The notes beneath the pieces were generated by a model that did no database searches, was not told the origin of the DNA, and was given only the letters and a program-made list of their open reading frames with translations. Shown piece after piece: positions 35,922 through 46,182 of a DNA stretch of 64,000 nt. The DNA is from CAVPNY01 sp963706905 (GTDB lineage Bacteria; Chloroflexota; Anaerolineae; Anaerolineales; UBA4823). The DNA lies in the NCBI GenBank assembly GCA_963706905.1, contig CAVPNY010000015.1, positions 186,001 through 250,000 on the forward strand, written 5' to 3'. Position 1 is the stretch's first letter. The number at the start of each line of letters is the position of its first letter. The translations under genes were made by a program, and so were the position numbers.

Positions 35922-38129
35922 ATGAAGAGAAAATCTACGCTCCTGAGATTGGCCGGATTGTTGCTGGTGAGCGCCGTGATCGTTTCAGCGGTCCGCGCGC
36001 CTCAGGCAGTATCCCCTGCTCTCTGGCAGAATAAAGTGGACCCGGATGTACGTGCGCAGGTGTCCAATGGAGAAACCGAGTTCATCATTTTTCTGGATGG
36101 GCAGGCCGATCTGAGTGGCGCAGCTGCGCTGCGGACAAAACAGGAAAAAGGGCAGTATGTATTTGAGCAGTTGAGGAAAATTGCCGAGCAAACCCAGAAG
36201 CCTGTCCTCGATGAGCTGGCTTTAACTGGCGTTGAGCATCAACCTTACTGGATCGCCAATATGATCTGGGTACGCGGCAATATAGATCTCATTCAGAGCA
36301 TGGCTCAACGGGATGATGTCAGGTATATCTATGCTAATCCGCGGGTTCGCATGGAACTGCCAGTTAATGAAGCGCCGGATATCACGCTGGATGCATTGGA
36401 TGCGATCGAATGGAATGTTAATCAGGTCCACGCGGACGAGGTGTGGGCGCGCGGATATACCGGGCAAGGGGTGGTGATCGGCGGACAGGACACCGGCTAC
36501 GAGTGGTTTCATCCAGCTCTAAAAGAGCATTACCGCGGTTGGGATGGAATAAGCGCTGATCACAATTACAACTGGCATGATTCCATCCATTCAAGCTACG
36601 ATAACCCATGTGGTAGTGATGCGGTCGAACCTTGCGATGATTATAGTCATGGCACCCATACGATGGGGATCCTCGTGGGGCGTGACCCCAGCCAGGAGCA
36701 CCTGATCGGCATTGCGCCAGATGCAAAATGGATTGGCTGCCGCAATATGGATGAAGGCTACGGCACGCCGATCTCTTACAGCGAGTGTTACCAGTGGTTC
36801 CTGGCGCCTACTGATCTGAACGATCAAAACCCGGATCCAGAGCGTGCCCCCGATGTGATTAACAACTCGTGGGGATGTACCCCCTCTGAAGGCTGTTCAG
36901 AACCGGATATCCTTTTGGATGTGGTGGAGGCAGTCCGGGCTGCCGGTATTCTTACTGTACACTCTGCGGGGAACAACGGCCCGTATTGCAGCACAATCGA
37001 AACGCCTGCTGCAATCTATGATGCATCGTTAACCGTTGGAAGCACCACCTCCGACGATACAATGTCAACCTCGAGCAGCCGTGGGCCGGTGACGATCGAT
37101 GGCAGTGGGCGGATGAAACCGGACGTCTCTGCCCCCGGCAGTTCGGTCTTATCCAGTGTGCCTGGCGGCTGGTATGCATACATGAGCGGAACGAGCATGG
37201 CAGCACCGCACGTTGCCGGGGTGGCCGCATTGCTGATCTCTGCCCAGCCTGCTTTGCGCGGGCAGGTAGATGAGTTGGAAGCCTTGATCACCCGCACAGC
37301 TGTCACAGTATCTGGCATTTCCGATGTCTGTGGAGGAGTGCCAGGCATGGTATTCCCGAATAATGTGGCCGGCTGGGGGCGAGTGGATGCCCTGCGGGCT
37401 TTGGATGGCCATCTTCTCCAGCTGAGCAAAACGACGCCGGATATATTAGTAGCCCCGGGCGATACCATCACGTACACTTTGCAGGTCGATCATCTTGCTG
37501 CTCTTGGTGCCACCTCGCAAGTGCTCCTGGAAGACACTCTCCCGGAAAACACGGAATTCGTTGACGCAACTGGTCCGTATACCTACGATGGGTTTGCCAC
37601 CGTACGTTGGGAATTCTCAAGCCTGGCTCCGCTCGAGAGCGCTGTGGTGCAATTTACTGTTCGGGTCCAGCCTGATTTTGTTGGGGAGATCGCCAACGAT
37701 CGTTACCAGGTCAGTAGCGCTGAGGTGATCGTCCCTGTTCCCGGTGAACCTGTCATCACCCAGGTCATTCGCACCTATGGGGTGTCCTTGACGCCGAATG
37801 ATCAAGAAGTCGTCTCACCGGGGGAGACGTTTTTCTTCGAGCATATCTTGACCAATACCGGCAGTAACAGCGATACATTTGACCTGGTCTTCAACAGCAG
37901 CCTGGGATGGGCGAGTTTCTCTTATAATGAGCTTACCCTAGATGCCGGACAAACAGTTGCCCTGGGGATCTATGTCAGTGTTCCAGGTGATGCCCCTCGG
38001 GGGTTAAAGGATACTACTACACTGACCGCCACTTCGCGCGCCAGTCCAGACGTGACTGCCACAGTCACCGATATCACTGCCGTGGGCGAGCCATACTTTG
38101 TGCCTTTTGTGATCCGGGAAGTTCCATAG
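35922..38129 (+). CDS. Secreted subtilisin-like (S8) serine protease with C-terminal adhesion-type domains
   Basis: A 735-residue exported protease. A signal peptide fills residues 1-26. An inhibitor-like propeptide (about 45-145) is followed by the S8 domain with catalytic Asp190 (GGQDTGYEW), His243 (YSHGTH), oxyanion Asn351 (SAGNNG) and Ser425 (GTSMAAPH). Six or more cysteines in the catalytic domain may form disulfides. From about 475, a DUF11-like beta-sandwich domain (ISKTTPDILVAPGDTITYTL-type start) and a further NEW1-like domain (about 630-725) follow. Likely works outside the cell to digest protein, fitting with the peptide transporter encoded further right. Confidence 0.9.
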   Translation: MKRKSTLLRLAGLLLVSAVIVSAVRAPQAVSPALWQNKVDPDVRAQVSNGETEFIIFLDGQADLSGAAALRTKQEKGQYVFEQLRKIAEQTQKPVLDELALTGVEHQPYWIANMIWVRGNIDLIQSMAQRDDVRYIYANPRVRMELPVNEAPDITLDALDAIEWNVNQVHADEVWARGYTGQGVVIGGQDTGYEWFHPALKEHYRGWDGISADHNYNWHDSIHSSYDNPCGSDAVEPCDDYSHGTHTMGILVGRDPSQEHLIGIAPDAKWIGCRNMDEGYGTPISYSECYQWFLAPTDLNDQNPDPERAPDVINNSWGCTPSEGCSEPDILLDVVEAVRAAGILTVHSAGNNGPYCSTIETPAAIYDASLTVGSTTSDDTMSTSSSRGPVTIDGSGRMKPDVSAPGSSVLSSVPGGWYAYMSGTSMAAPHVAGVAALLISAQPALRGQVDELEALITRTAVTVSGISDVCGGVPGMVFPNNVAGWGRVDALRALDGHLLQLSKTTPDILVAPGDTITYTLQVDHLAALGATSQVLLEDTLPENTEFVDATGPYTYDGFATVRWEFSSLAPLESAVVQFTVRVQPDFVGEIANDRYQVSSAEVIVPVPGEPVITQVIRTYGVSLTPNDQEVVSPGETFFFEHILTNTGSNSDTFDLVFNSSLGWASFSYNELTLDAGQTVALGIYVSVPGDAPRGLKDTTTLTATSRASPDVTATVTDITAVGEPYFVPFVIREVP

Positions 38130-38180
38130 AGAAAAACGAGTAATAGGCTGGTCGTCGCGCAGCACATTGCTCGGTTCGAA

Positions 38181-40340
38181 TTATTTCTGACGCAAGAGAC
38201 GGGATGAATTAGCCAGGATGCCCAGGTCTGGGAGTGATTGGGCGGCAGCGGCGATCACAGGAGGTAAGACTCCAAATGCCGCCAGAGTTAACCCGATGGC
38301 GTTGTAGACCGCGGTGAAGCCAATATTCATCTTGACCACGCGGAGGGTGCGCTGGGCGATCCGCAATAGCTCGGGGATCAGAAGCCAGTCATCGCGCAGC
38401 AGAGCCACGTGAGCGGCCTCCAGGGCGACGCCGCTGCCGGCTGCACCCATCGCGATTCCGATATCTGCCTGGGCTAACGCTGGCGCATCGTTAACGCCAT
38501 CACCCACCATCATGACTGTATGTCCTTGAGCCTGGTATTCCTTGACGATGGCGATTTTGTCCTCGGGCAACAGATCCGCCCGGTAGGAAATCCCGAGTTG
38601 ATCCGCCAGGATAGCCGCACTATGCTGATTATCGCCAGTGAGCAACTCGATCCGCGTCACGCCGAGCGATCGGATGTCGGCGATGGCTTGCGGGACTTCC
38701 TGTCGCAGAGTGTCGCTGGCAGCCAATAGCCCAGCGAGTTGGCCATCGATGGCTACGTAGAGCAGGCTTTTCCCTCGGGTTTCGAAGGCTGCCAATTCCG
38801 TGTTCGGCTGATTAATTTCCCCGACGTTGGCAGTCTCAAGCAATCGCTGGTTTCCCACGATAACCAGCCTTCCGTTAAGGCGGGCCTTAACCCCCAAACC
38901 AGGAAGCGCCTCGAAGGATTCCGGTTCTAGCAATACCAGTCCGCGCTCCCTGGCTGCCTGGCGCGCGGCTTCTGCCAGTGGATGTTCGGAATACCGCTCG
39001 GCTGAGGCGGTCATCAAAAGGATGTCTGGTAGTTGGTTGAGGAGTGTGGATTGATGATCCGCGGATAGCGACTGATCAAGCAACTTGAGTTGCGGTCTTA
39101 AATCGACAATCTCCATTATCTTGGGTTTTCCCAGGGTCAGGGTGCCAGTCTTGTCGATGAGCAGCACATCCGCCCGGGATAAGGCTTCCAGGTGCTTGCC
39201 TCCCTTGATCAACAGCCCGTGCCGGGCGCCAGCGCCGATTGAAGCCAGCATGGCGATAGGAGTAGCCAGGGCAAAAGAGCAAGAGCAGGCTACAACCAGT
39301 ACAGCCACTGTAGCTAAGGGATCCCGGCTAAAGAAGTAGGTCAACCCGGCGACCGCAAGTACAACCGGTAAATAGTATGCAGAAAACTTATCCGCTACCC
39401 GCTGTACCTCAGCCCGGTTGGCCTCAGCCGCCTCGACCATTTGGATCACCCGCCCGAAGGTTGTGTCTTTTCCAGTGTGGGCCGCGCGCAATTGCAAGCT
39501 GCCCACACTGGCCAGCGTGGCTGCATAGACTGTGGAACCAGGTCCAACCTCAACTGGCAAGCTCTCCCCGGTGATGGTGGCTTGATCGACGGTGGCAAAT
39601 CCAGACAAGACTTCTCCATCCACAGGGATGATCTCGCCTGGACGGACGATCACGATATCCCCGCTGGATACCTGTTCGATAGGCACCTCAACTTCATCAT
39701 TATCTCGCAGCAGACGGGCGGTGCGGGGCGCCATGCTGTTGAGATCTTTAACGGCGCGACGGGCTTTCTCGGCGGTAAAATGCTCCACGTAGTTTCCAAG
39801 GCGCATGAAAAAGGTAACAACAATGGCGGTTGCCCATTCTCCAGCCAGCATAGCTGCCAGAATCCCTACTGTCATCAATGTATGGGCGATCACCTGACCT
39901 TTGAGCGTTGCCCTGATGACGTTGCGGAATACTGGAAAGCCGATCAGCCCGACGATTGCCAGGCTGATTGGCCAGGGGATATTACTGGTGATGGCTGAGA
40001 ATAAACCAAGCCCTTCGCCGATCACCACCACGAATAGCACCACGCCGAAGACTACGCCAAACAGGGTCAGGATGGAACGAGCCAAGGCAGGGGACACGGG
40101 ATTTTGAGAGGACTCGGATCCATCTTCTGGGACGGTGTAACCGGCACTGGCCACTGCCTTGCGTATAGTCTCAAGATCGACCTCTCCAGGGTAGTGCTGG
40201 ATGACGGCTTTCTCAGAGCCCAGGAATACCTCAACGGACTCAACTCCTGGCAAACTGGCGATGGCATGCTGTACGTGCCGGGTGCAGTCGGCGCAATCCA
40301 TGCCCTGGATTGGAATTTCTAAAGACATTGTTTTTACCAT
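38181..40340 (-). CDS. P1B-type heavy-metal ATPase with CSC motif
   Basis: A 719-residue metal pump. It has an N-terminal heavy-metal-associated domain with GMDCADC (about 14-20), the transmembrane region, the phosphorylation motif DKTGTLT, the SEHPLAEA nucleotide-binding motif and the GDGVNDAPALAQADIGIAMG hinge. In the sixth transmembrane helix the usual CPC metal site is CSC (ACSCSFALATP). P1B pumps with other triplets (SPC, TPC, CPH) move different metals, so the cargo here cannot be guessed from family averages. The start at 40340 is likely; a second ATG is 12 bases downstream. Confidence 0.88.
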   Translation of the reverse strand: MVKTMSLEIPIQGMDCADCTRHVQHAIASLPGVESVEVFLGSEKAVIQHYPGEVDLETIRKAVASAGYTVPEDGSESSQNPVSPALARSILTLFGVVFGVVLFVVVIGEGLGLFSAITSNIPWPISLAIVGLIGFPVFRNVIRATLKGQVIAHTLMTVGILAAMLAGEWATAIVVTFFMRLGNYVEHFTAEKARRAVKDLNSMAPRTARLLRDNDEVEVPIEQVSSGDIVIVRPGEIIPVDGEVLSGFATVDQATITGESLPVEVGPGSTVYAATLASVGSLQLRAAHTGKDTTFGRVIQMVEAAEANRAEVQRVADKFSAYYLPVVLAVAGLTYFFSRDPLATVAVLVVACSCSFALATPIAMLASIGAGARHGLLIKGGKHLEALSRADVLLIDKTGTLTLGKPKIMEIVDLRPQLKLLDQSLSADHQSTLLNQLPDILLMTASAERYSEHPLAEAARQAARERGLVLLEPESFEALPGLGVKARLNGRLVIVGNQRLLETANVGEINQPNTELAAFETRGKSLLYVAIDGQLAGLLAASDTLRQEVPQAIADIRSLGVTRIELLTGDNQHSAAILADQLGISYRADLLPEDKIAIVKEYQAQGHTVMMVGDGVNDAPALAQADIGIAMGAAGSGVALEAAHVALLRDDWLLIPELLRIAQRTLRVVKMNIGFTAVYNAIGLTLAAFGVLPPVIAAAAQSLPDLGILANSSRLLRQK

Positions 40341-40351
40341 AGGACTATTGT

Positions 40352-40394
40352 AATAGAAACAATCCCCTTCTCCGAGACTTAAGAGAAGGGGATT
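40352..40394 (-). terminator. Terminator hairpin after the BMP-type ABC operon
   Basis: A perfect 12-bp stem AATCCCCTTCTC/GAGAAGGGGATT (40361-40372 with 40383-40394) with a 10-base loop, 31 bases past the stop of the last permease. The minus-strand tail GTTTCTATT is only partly U-rich. Confidence 0.6.
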
Positions 40395-40425
40395 TAGTGA
40401 GCGATAATTTATTTGGCAGGAACTG

Positions 40426-41718
40426 TTACAAGGATTCCTTCTCGTAAGGTACGCCGTCAGCGGCAGGCGTCCTGGCGCGGCCAACCACGCCTGCCAGGAC
40501 TATCATGGTGACGATATACGGCGTCATGAGCAGGAGTTCTGAAGGGATTTGCACTCCCAGGATAGCCAGCTTGGAGGCCAGCGAGTCGGCAAAGCCGAAC
40601 AGCAGGCCAGCTCCGAAAGCGCCCACTGGAATCCAGTTACCAAAGATCATGGCTGCCAGGGAGATGAAGCCACGTCCAGCGGTCATCACTTCATCAAAGC
40701 CGCCAACAGAACCAATCGTGAAGTAGGCTCCAGCAAAGCCAGCTACCATCGATCCGAGCAGCACGGATATGTAGCGCGTACGGAAGACGTTGATACCGAG
40801 TGTGTCGGCTGCTCGCGGGTGCTCACCTACGCTGCGCACGCGCAATCCCCAGCGTGTCTTAAACAAACCGAACTGGAGCAGCACCAGGAGCAGGAACATG
40901 GCATACACAAACATGTTCTGGTCGAATAAGATGCCACCGAAGAAGGGGATTTTGGAGAGTCCGGGGATGGCGTAGGGTTGGAAAGTGCCGGGGTTGTTTA
41001 ATTGCAGCTGATAGACCTGTAAAAACTTCGACGAGATGTAGGAAGTCATGCCGATCGAGAAAATGTTGATGGCTGTGCCGGAGATGATCTGGTCGGTTTT
41101 ATATCTGATCGATAACACGCCATGGATCAACCCCAGGAGTGCCCCGGCGGCAACGCCAGCCGCCAGGCCGACCCACAGGCTGCCAGAGACGCTGGCAAAC
41201 AACGAGGCGACCATGGCGCCCATTAACATCATACCCTCAATGGCAATATTGACCACCCCGGCGCGTTCGCACAAAATCCCAGAAAGCGCTCCCAGGGTGA
41301 GCGGAACTGCCTTGAGCAGGGTGGTGTTGAGCAGGCCAGCAAAATTGATGGATTTGCCCGCTGCCGCCCACGTCAGGAAACTAATAACAAAAGCAGCCAC
41401 CACACCGCCCAGCACCAGATTGGTATATTTCCCGAAACCATCTTTGCGCACCAGTTGGACGACGCCAAGCACGCCGCAGACCACTGCCAGGATATTGAGC
41501 GTCGCCAGGGTTGGTACGGTCAGATCTGGAATTGAGGCAACCTGCCCGCCGGTGGTCATGCCGAATTTGGTATAAGTGCCAGCTTCGACATCTCGGCTGA
41601 AGAGGAACCAGATCCCAAAACCGATCACCAGGAATATGATGCCCATAACCCGCTGGCGGGTTGGAGAGGTAACTTTGATTTCACGCTTTACGGTAGGGGT
41701 TGTAGTCGTAGTAGTCAT
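40426..41718 (-). CDS. BMP/nucleoside-type ABC transporter permease 2
   Basis: A 430-residue membrane permease of the simple-sugar/nucleoside (NupQ/YufQ) type, with about ten helices. The conserved block EHPRAADTLGINVFRTRYISVLLGSMVAGFAG marks the coupling loop with the ATPase. Together with the other permease, ATPase and binding protein it imports nucleosides, or related purine compounds. Starts three bases after the stop of permease 1. Confidence 0.85.
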   Translation of the reverse strand: MTTTTTTPTVKREIKVTSPTRQRVMGIIFLVIGFGIWFLFSRDVEAGTYTKFGMTTGGQVASIPDLTVPTLATLNILAVVCGVLGVVQLVRKDGFGKYTNLVLGGVVAAFVISFLTWAAAGKSINFAGLLNTTLLKAVPLTLGALSGILCERAGVVNIAIEGMMLMGAMVASLFASVSGSLWVGLAAGVAAGALLGLIHGVLSIRYKTDQIISGTAINIFSIGMTSYISSKFLQVYQLQLNNPGTFQPYAIPGLSKIPFFGGILFDQNMFVYAMFLLLVLLQFGLFKTRWGLRVRSVGEHPRAADTLGINVFRTRYISVLLGSMVAGFAGAYFTIGSVGGFDEVMTAGRGFISLAAMIFGNWIPVGAFGAGLLFGFADSLASKLAILGVQIPSELLLMTPYIVTMIVLAGVVGRARTPAADGVPYEKESL

Positions 41719-41721
41719 AGT

Positions 41722-43026
41722 TTAGTCCCCTCCCCAGCTGCTTACCATGATGCCTTCTTCGCCTTCTGGAGGCAGTTTGAGGCGATAAATGGTTCGGATG
41801 ATGGCTGGAGCTGCGACAAACACCAGGACAAATGCCTGGACGATTGAGATAATATCAATGGGAATGCCAGTCGCCAACATCATGCTGGTTGCCCCATTGC
41901 GCAATGCGCCGAACAGCAGCGCAGCCAGGACGACACCCAGCGGGTGGCTCCTCCCCATCAGAGCGATGGCGATACTGTCAAAACCGTAGCCAGATGAGAA
42001 GGCCATTGCCAGGTTGTAGTTGACACCCAGGACCTCATTGCCGCCGGCCATCCCAGCCAGGGCGCCCGCCAAGGTCATGCCCAGAATGATCGCCAGCGGT
42101 ACGTTCATCCCGGCATATCGAGCAGCATGCAGATTAGCGCCCACAGATCGCAGATAGAAGCCCCATTCAGTCTTGAATAAGAACCACCAGACCAGCCAGG
42201 CCATGCCCAGAGCGAATACAAAACCCAGGTGGAGGCGGATAGGGTCAGCGAAGAAGCGGGTCAATTTGGCGCTGTCCATGATAGTAGGGCTTACCGGGTT
42301 GAAGGAATCGGGCCGTTGCATGGGGCCGGTCAGCAAATAGTCGCTCAAGCGAAAGGCAATGTAGTTCAACATAATGGTGTTGATGACTTCGTGTGCCCCG
42401 GTCTTGGCTTTCAACCAACCGGGGATAAAGCCCCAAAATGCGCCGCCCAATGCGCCGCCCAGGAAAGCCAGCGGTATGTGAATCAAGGCGGGCAAGCCGG
42501 TTATCGAGTACCCCACGAAGGCGGCAAAGATGGCGCCCATGAAGATCTGGCCTTCGGCGCCGATATTGAACAATCCCACCCGGAAACCCAGGGCGACGGA
42601 TAAGCCTCCAAAAATATAGGGAGTGGCTGCCACCAGGCTCTCCGTTAATGGGTATATCGCTTCGCGCAGGGCTTCGGCGTCCAGGTTGATGATTGCGGAA
42701 ATAATCTCTTTAGGCGAGCCTAAAGCGCCGGTGAACAGGGCAGAGTAGGCTGTAACAACGATATCCCAGGCCTCTTTCAAGCCGGCGATTGGCGAGACAC
42801 TCCACGCTGCATAAAAAGATTCGGAGGTCAGGACAATGAAAACGGCGCCCAACAGGAGACCGGTAAAGACCGCCAGGGTCGGAATGGCGATAGCCTGGCC
42901 AATGCCTCTCCAGCGGGAACGCTGCTTTGGCGGGGGTTTGCTGATTTCTTCCAGAAAAATCTCACTGGCGGACTGCTTCGGTGGACCTTCCTTTGGGTTG
43001 GATTTCTCATTGGTCATATGCAGCAC
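41722..43026 (-). CDS. BMP/nucleoside-type ABC transporter permease 1
   Basis: A 434-residue membrane permease (NupP/YufP type) with a charged cytoplasmic N-terminus (about 40 residues, Lys/Pro-rich) and about ten helices. The coupling loop SVGANLHAARYAGMNVPLAIILGMTLAGALAGMAGG is clear. It lies 33 bases after the ATPase gene and three before permease 2. Confidence 0.85.
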   Translation of the reverse strand: MLHMTNEKSNPKEGPPKQSASEIFLEEISKPPPKQRSRWRGIGQAIAIPTLAVFTGLLLGAVFIVLTSESFYAAWSVSPIAGLKEAWDIVVTAYSALFTGALGSPKEIISAIINLDAEALREAIYPLTESLVAATPYIFGGLSVALGFRVGLFNIGAEGQIFMGAIFAAFVGYSITGLPALIHIPLAFLGGALGGAFWGFIPGWLKAKTGAHEVINTIMLNYIAFRLSDYLLTGPMQRPDSFNPVSPTIMDSAKLTRFFADPIRLHLGFVFALGMAWLVWWFLFKTEWGFYLRSVGANLHAARYAGMNVPLAIILGMTLAGALAGMAGGNEVLGVNYNLAMAFSSGYGFDSIAIALMGRSHPLGVVLAALLFGALRNGATSMMLATGIPIDIISIVQAFVLVFVAAPAIIRTIYRLKLPPEGEEGIMVSSWGGD

Positions 43027-43059
43027 CTTTATCGCAGTGATTTGATGGGATTGGGTATA

Positions 43060-44580
43060 TCAGGCGGCTGGTTGGGTGATCCCGGCCATCAACAGGCCAA
43101 CTTGTTCCTTCGTGACAGCCTGAGCGGGCATCACATCGACGATCTTGCCGCGATACATGACCGCGATGCGGTCAGAGAGGCCCATAATTTCATCGAGCTC
43201 GGTGGATACCAGCAAAATGGCCGTGCCTTGGTCTCGTTTTTCAATGATCCTGCGATGGATATATTCAATCGAACCCACATCCAGACCGCGGGTTGGTTGA
43301 GATGCTACCAGCAACTTGATCGGGCGGGAGAACTCGCGGGCCACGATCACTTTTTGTTGGTTGCCGCCCGAGAGTGCGCCGGCTTTGGTCATCGCTCCTG
43401 GGGTGCGAATATCAAAATCTTTAATCAACTGGTTGGCATTCTCGAGAATTTTATCAGCCTGTAGGACTACCCCCTTTGAGAACGGTTCCTGGTAATAGGT
43501 GTTTAGGATCAGGTTATCCGCCACAGGGAAAGGAAGCACCAGGCCATCTTTTTGGCGATCTTCAGGGACATGTGCCACGCCCTGCTCAGTGATCTGGCGT
43601 GGTGTGCTGTTGGTAAGATCTTCATCTGTGATTACGATCTTGCCGGATGTTGAGGCGCGCAGGCCGGTGAGAGCTTCTACCAGTTCTGTCTGCCCGTTAC
43701 CTTGCACCCCGGCGATGCCCAGCACCTCCCCTTCCATCACCTCAAAGGATATGCCATCTACTGCCAGCTGATGGCGGTCATCCAGCACCATCAAGTCCTT
43801 GACTTCTAACACGCGCTGACCAGGTCGGCCGGGTTCTTTATCGACTTCCAGGTCTACCTGGCGCCCTACCATCATTTCCGCCAATTGGTTCTGGTCAGCT
43901 TCTTGTGGCGTGGTTGCGCCAACCACTTTCCCGCGCCGGATGACGGTGATCTGATCGGCGATCTCAAGCACTTCTTTTAACTTATGGGTGATGAAGATGA
44001 TCGATTTGCCCTTCTCCACCAGGGAGCGCATGATCTTGATCAGCTCTTCCACTTCCTGGGGAGTTAAAACTGCACTGGGCTCATCCAGGATCAAGATATC
44101 CGCTTCTCGATAGAGCAGCTTGATAATCTCTACTCGTTGCTGGACACCGACCGGCAGGTCTTCGACGTAGGCGTCCGGGTCGACTTGCAGGTTATATTGC
44201 TCAGATATCTGGCGGATTTTTGCGGCGACGGTTTTGCGATCCAGGATTCCACCTGCCCGGACGTCTTCATCGCCCAGCATAACGTTTTCCGTAACGGTGA
44301 AGACGGGGATGAGCATGAAGTGCTGGTGAACCATGCCGATTCCGGAGGCGATGGCGTCGCTTGGGGAATGCACCTTGATTTGTTTGCCCCGCACCCAAAT
44401 TTCCCCCTCATCGGGCTGGTACAAACCGTACAGGATGTTCATTAACGTGGTTTTTCCAGCGCCATTTTCCCCCAACAAAGCATGGATTTGGCCTTCTTCC
44501 AACGTCAGGTCGATGTGATCATTGGCAAGCACGCCCGGAAAACGCTTGGTGATCCCTTTGAGTTCGAGAACGGGTGCCAT
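43060..44580 (-). CDS. ABC transporter ATPase with two nucleotide-binding domains
   Basis: A 506-residue ATPase. The first domain has Walker A GENGAGKTTLMN and the signature LPVGVQQRVEIIK. The second has a degenerate P-loop (GVQGNGQTEL, no Lys) and the signature LSGGNQQKVIVA. This asymmetry is normal for the NupO/RbsA-type ATPases of sugar and nucleoside transporters. It energises the two permeases encoded downstream. Confidence 0.92.
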   Translation of the reverse strand: MAPVLELKGITKRFPGVLANDHIDLTLEEGQIHALLGENGAGKTTLMNILYGLYQPDEGEIWVRGKQIKVHSPSDAIASGIGMVHQHFMLIPVFTVTENVMLGDEDVRAGGILDRKTVAAKIRQISEQYNLQVDPDAYVEDLPVGVQQRVEIIKLLYREADILILDEPSAVLTPQEVEELIKIMRSLVEKGKSIIFITHKLKEVLEIADQITVIRRGKVVGATTPQEADQNQLAEMMVGRQVDLEVDKEPGRPGQRVLEVKDLMVLDDRHQLAVDGISFEVMEGEVLGIAGVQGNGQTELVEALTGLRASTSGKIVITDEDLTNSTPRQITEQGVAHVPEDRQKDGLVLPFPVADNLILNTYYQEPFSKGVVLQADKILENANQLIKDFDIRTPGAMTKAGALSGGNQQKVIVAREFSRPIKLLVASQPTRGLDVGSIEYIHRRIIEKRDQGTAILLVSTELDEIMGLSDRIAVMYRGKIVDVMPAQAVTKEQVGLLMAGITQPAA

Positions 44581-44707
44581 GGTGGTTTGCCGACCTCCAG
44601 TGAAGATGGGATCTATCCGAAAAGTTGCTTATAAAAATTTTACCATGAAACCATGCCAGGAGAACATCAAAGGTCAGGGAAAGCATGGCTGTTCTTTTGT
44701 CTAAGCA

Positions 44708-44743
44708 TCAAAAGAGAGCCAGCGCCTGAAAACGCTGGCTCTC
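44708..44743 (-). terminator. Intrinsic terminator after the BMP binding-protein gene
   Basis: A perfect 11-bp stem GAGAGCCAGCG/CGCTGGCTCTC (44714-44724 with 44733-44743) followed by TTTT on the minus strand, 30 bases past the stop. It may lower expression of the ATPase and permeases relative to the binding protein, as is common in ABC operons. Confidence 0.8.
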
Positions 44744-44773
44744 CTAATACTCAATCTTACTCAATCACCTGAT

Positions 44774-45935
44774 TTAAGGTGAAGTCGGGATATTGCCGGC
44801 GATGATCTCGGCTGAGATTGTCTCCAGCTCAGCCTTGAGCTCGGCTGGAACCAGGGAGTCGGCGTCATGGAAGGGGGCCAGGCCAACGCCGCCGTTCTCC
44901 AGGGTGCCCACGATCACGCCACCTGCGAAGGTGCCATCCATTGCCTGCGAAATGGCGCCCTTGGTGGTGATGTTCATGTTCTTGAGCACGGAGGTCAGCA
45001 TGATGTCAGCGAAGTCCGGCACGGTCTCGTACCAGTCGGCGTCCACGCCGATGACCCAGACATTGCCGCGTTCCTTGGCAGCGGCAGCAGTGCCCTCGCC
45101 AACCGGGCCAGCCACAGGCATGATGATGTCGGCGCCTTCATCGATGAAGGACAGGCCCAGGGTGCGGCCGTCTTCCTTGCTCTCGAAATTGCCGGTGAAA
45201 GAGCCGGTCTGGGTCGCCGGGTCCCAACCGAGCACCTCAACCGCGGTGCCCTTCTGCTGGTTGTAGTACTGCACGCCCAGGGCGAAGCCGTCCATGAAGA
45301 CGGTGACGGTGCGGGATCTGGATGCCGCCGAAGGTGGCGACCGTGCCGGTCTGTGTCATGCCAGCTGCGGTGTAGCCAGCCAGAAAGGCGGCTTCGTTGG
45401 TGGTGAACACCTGACCGAGCACATTGGGCAGCACCGGGTCGTAGGCGTAGTCAACGATGGAGAACATCATGTCGGGGTAGGTGGTGGAAGCCGCGGCGGT
45501 GGCGTCGCCCAGCAGGAAGCCGACGGTGACGATGATATTGCAGCCCTCATCGACGAAGGCCTTGATGTTCTTCTCGTAGTCGGTCTGCTGCTGGCTTTCC
45601 AGGTACTTGCCCTCGATGCCGAACTCGGCCATGGCTTCCTCGACGCCTTTCCAGGCGGTGGCGTTGAAGGACTTGTCGTCGATACCGCCGGTGTCGGTCA
45701 CCTGGCAGGCCTTGAAGACAGCCGGAGGTTCAGTGGCGGGTGGTTCGGTGGCGGGCGGTTCGGTCGGTTCCGGGGGTACCTCAGTCGGTACCTCAGTTGG
45801 CTCAGGGGGGGCCTCAGTCGGCGCTGCGGTCGGTTCAACGGGCGCTTCGGTTGGGGTTGCGGCCGGGGCGCAAGCGCCCAGCACCATGGCGGCCACGATC
45901 AGGATGGCCAACAACGAAAACAGTTTCTTTGTCAT
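44774..45935 (-). CDS. BMP-family substrate-binding lipoprotein, one frameshift
   Basis: Two frames give one binding protein of about 385 residues. The first (45935 to about 45301) has a signal with lipobox LGAC, a Thr/Glu/Pro repeat linker (about 25-70) and the domain start CQVTDTGGIDDKSFNATAW. It passes FGGIQIP and then leaves frame. The second (from about 45301) resumes at TVTVFMDGFALGVQYY and ends NIPTSP. Dropping one C within 45301-45316 restores the frame. Binds a nucleoside or similar ligand for the transporter genes downstream. GGAGGAG lies before the ATG. Confidence 0.82.
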
Positions 45936-46182
45936 GCGATTTCTCCTCCAAGAAAAGATTTAGGTTAGGGATCTGGATTGAAAGGGAATTTCATTATCTG
46001 GATTTGATATAGTCTAAAATTATCCTCCTTCTTTTGTCTAGAATCTGATTGGTATTTTCATCTCGAGGGACAAGCGGCCAACCAACTCTATCATGCGAAG
46101 TATATCCCTGAATAATCAACTTGGCAAGTTGAGGGTAAAGTTTTAAGGATCATTGCCAGTGAGTGGAATAGTATATAGGACA

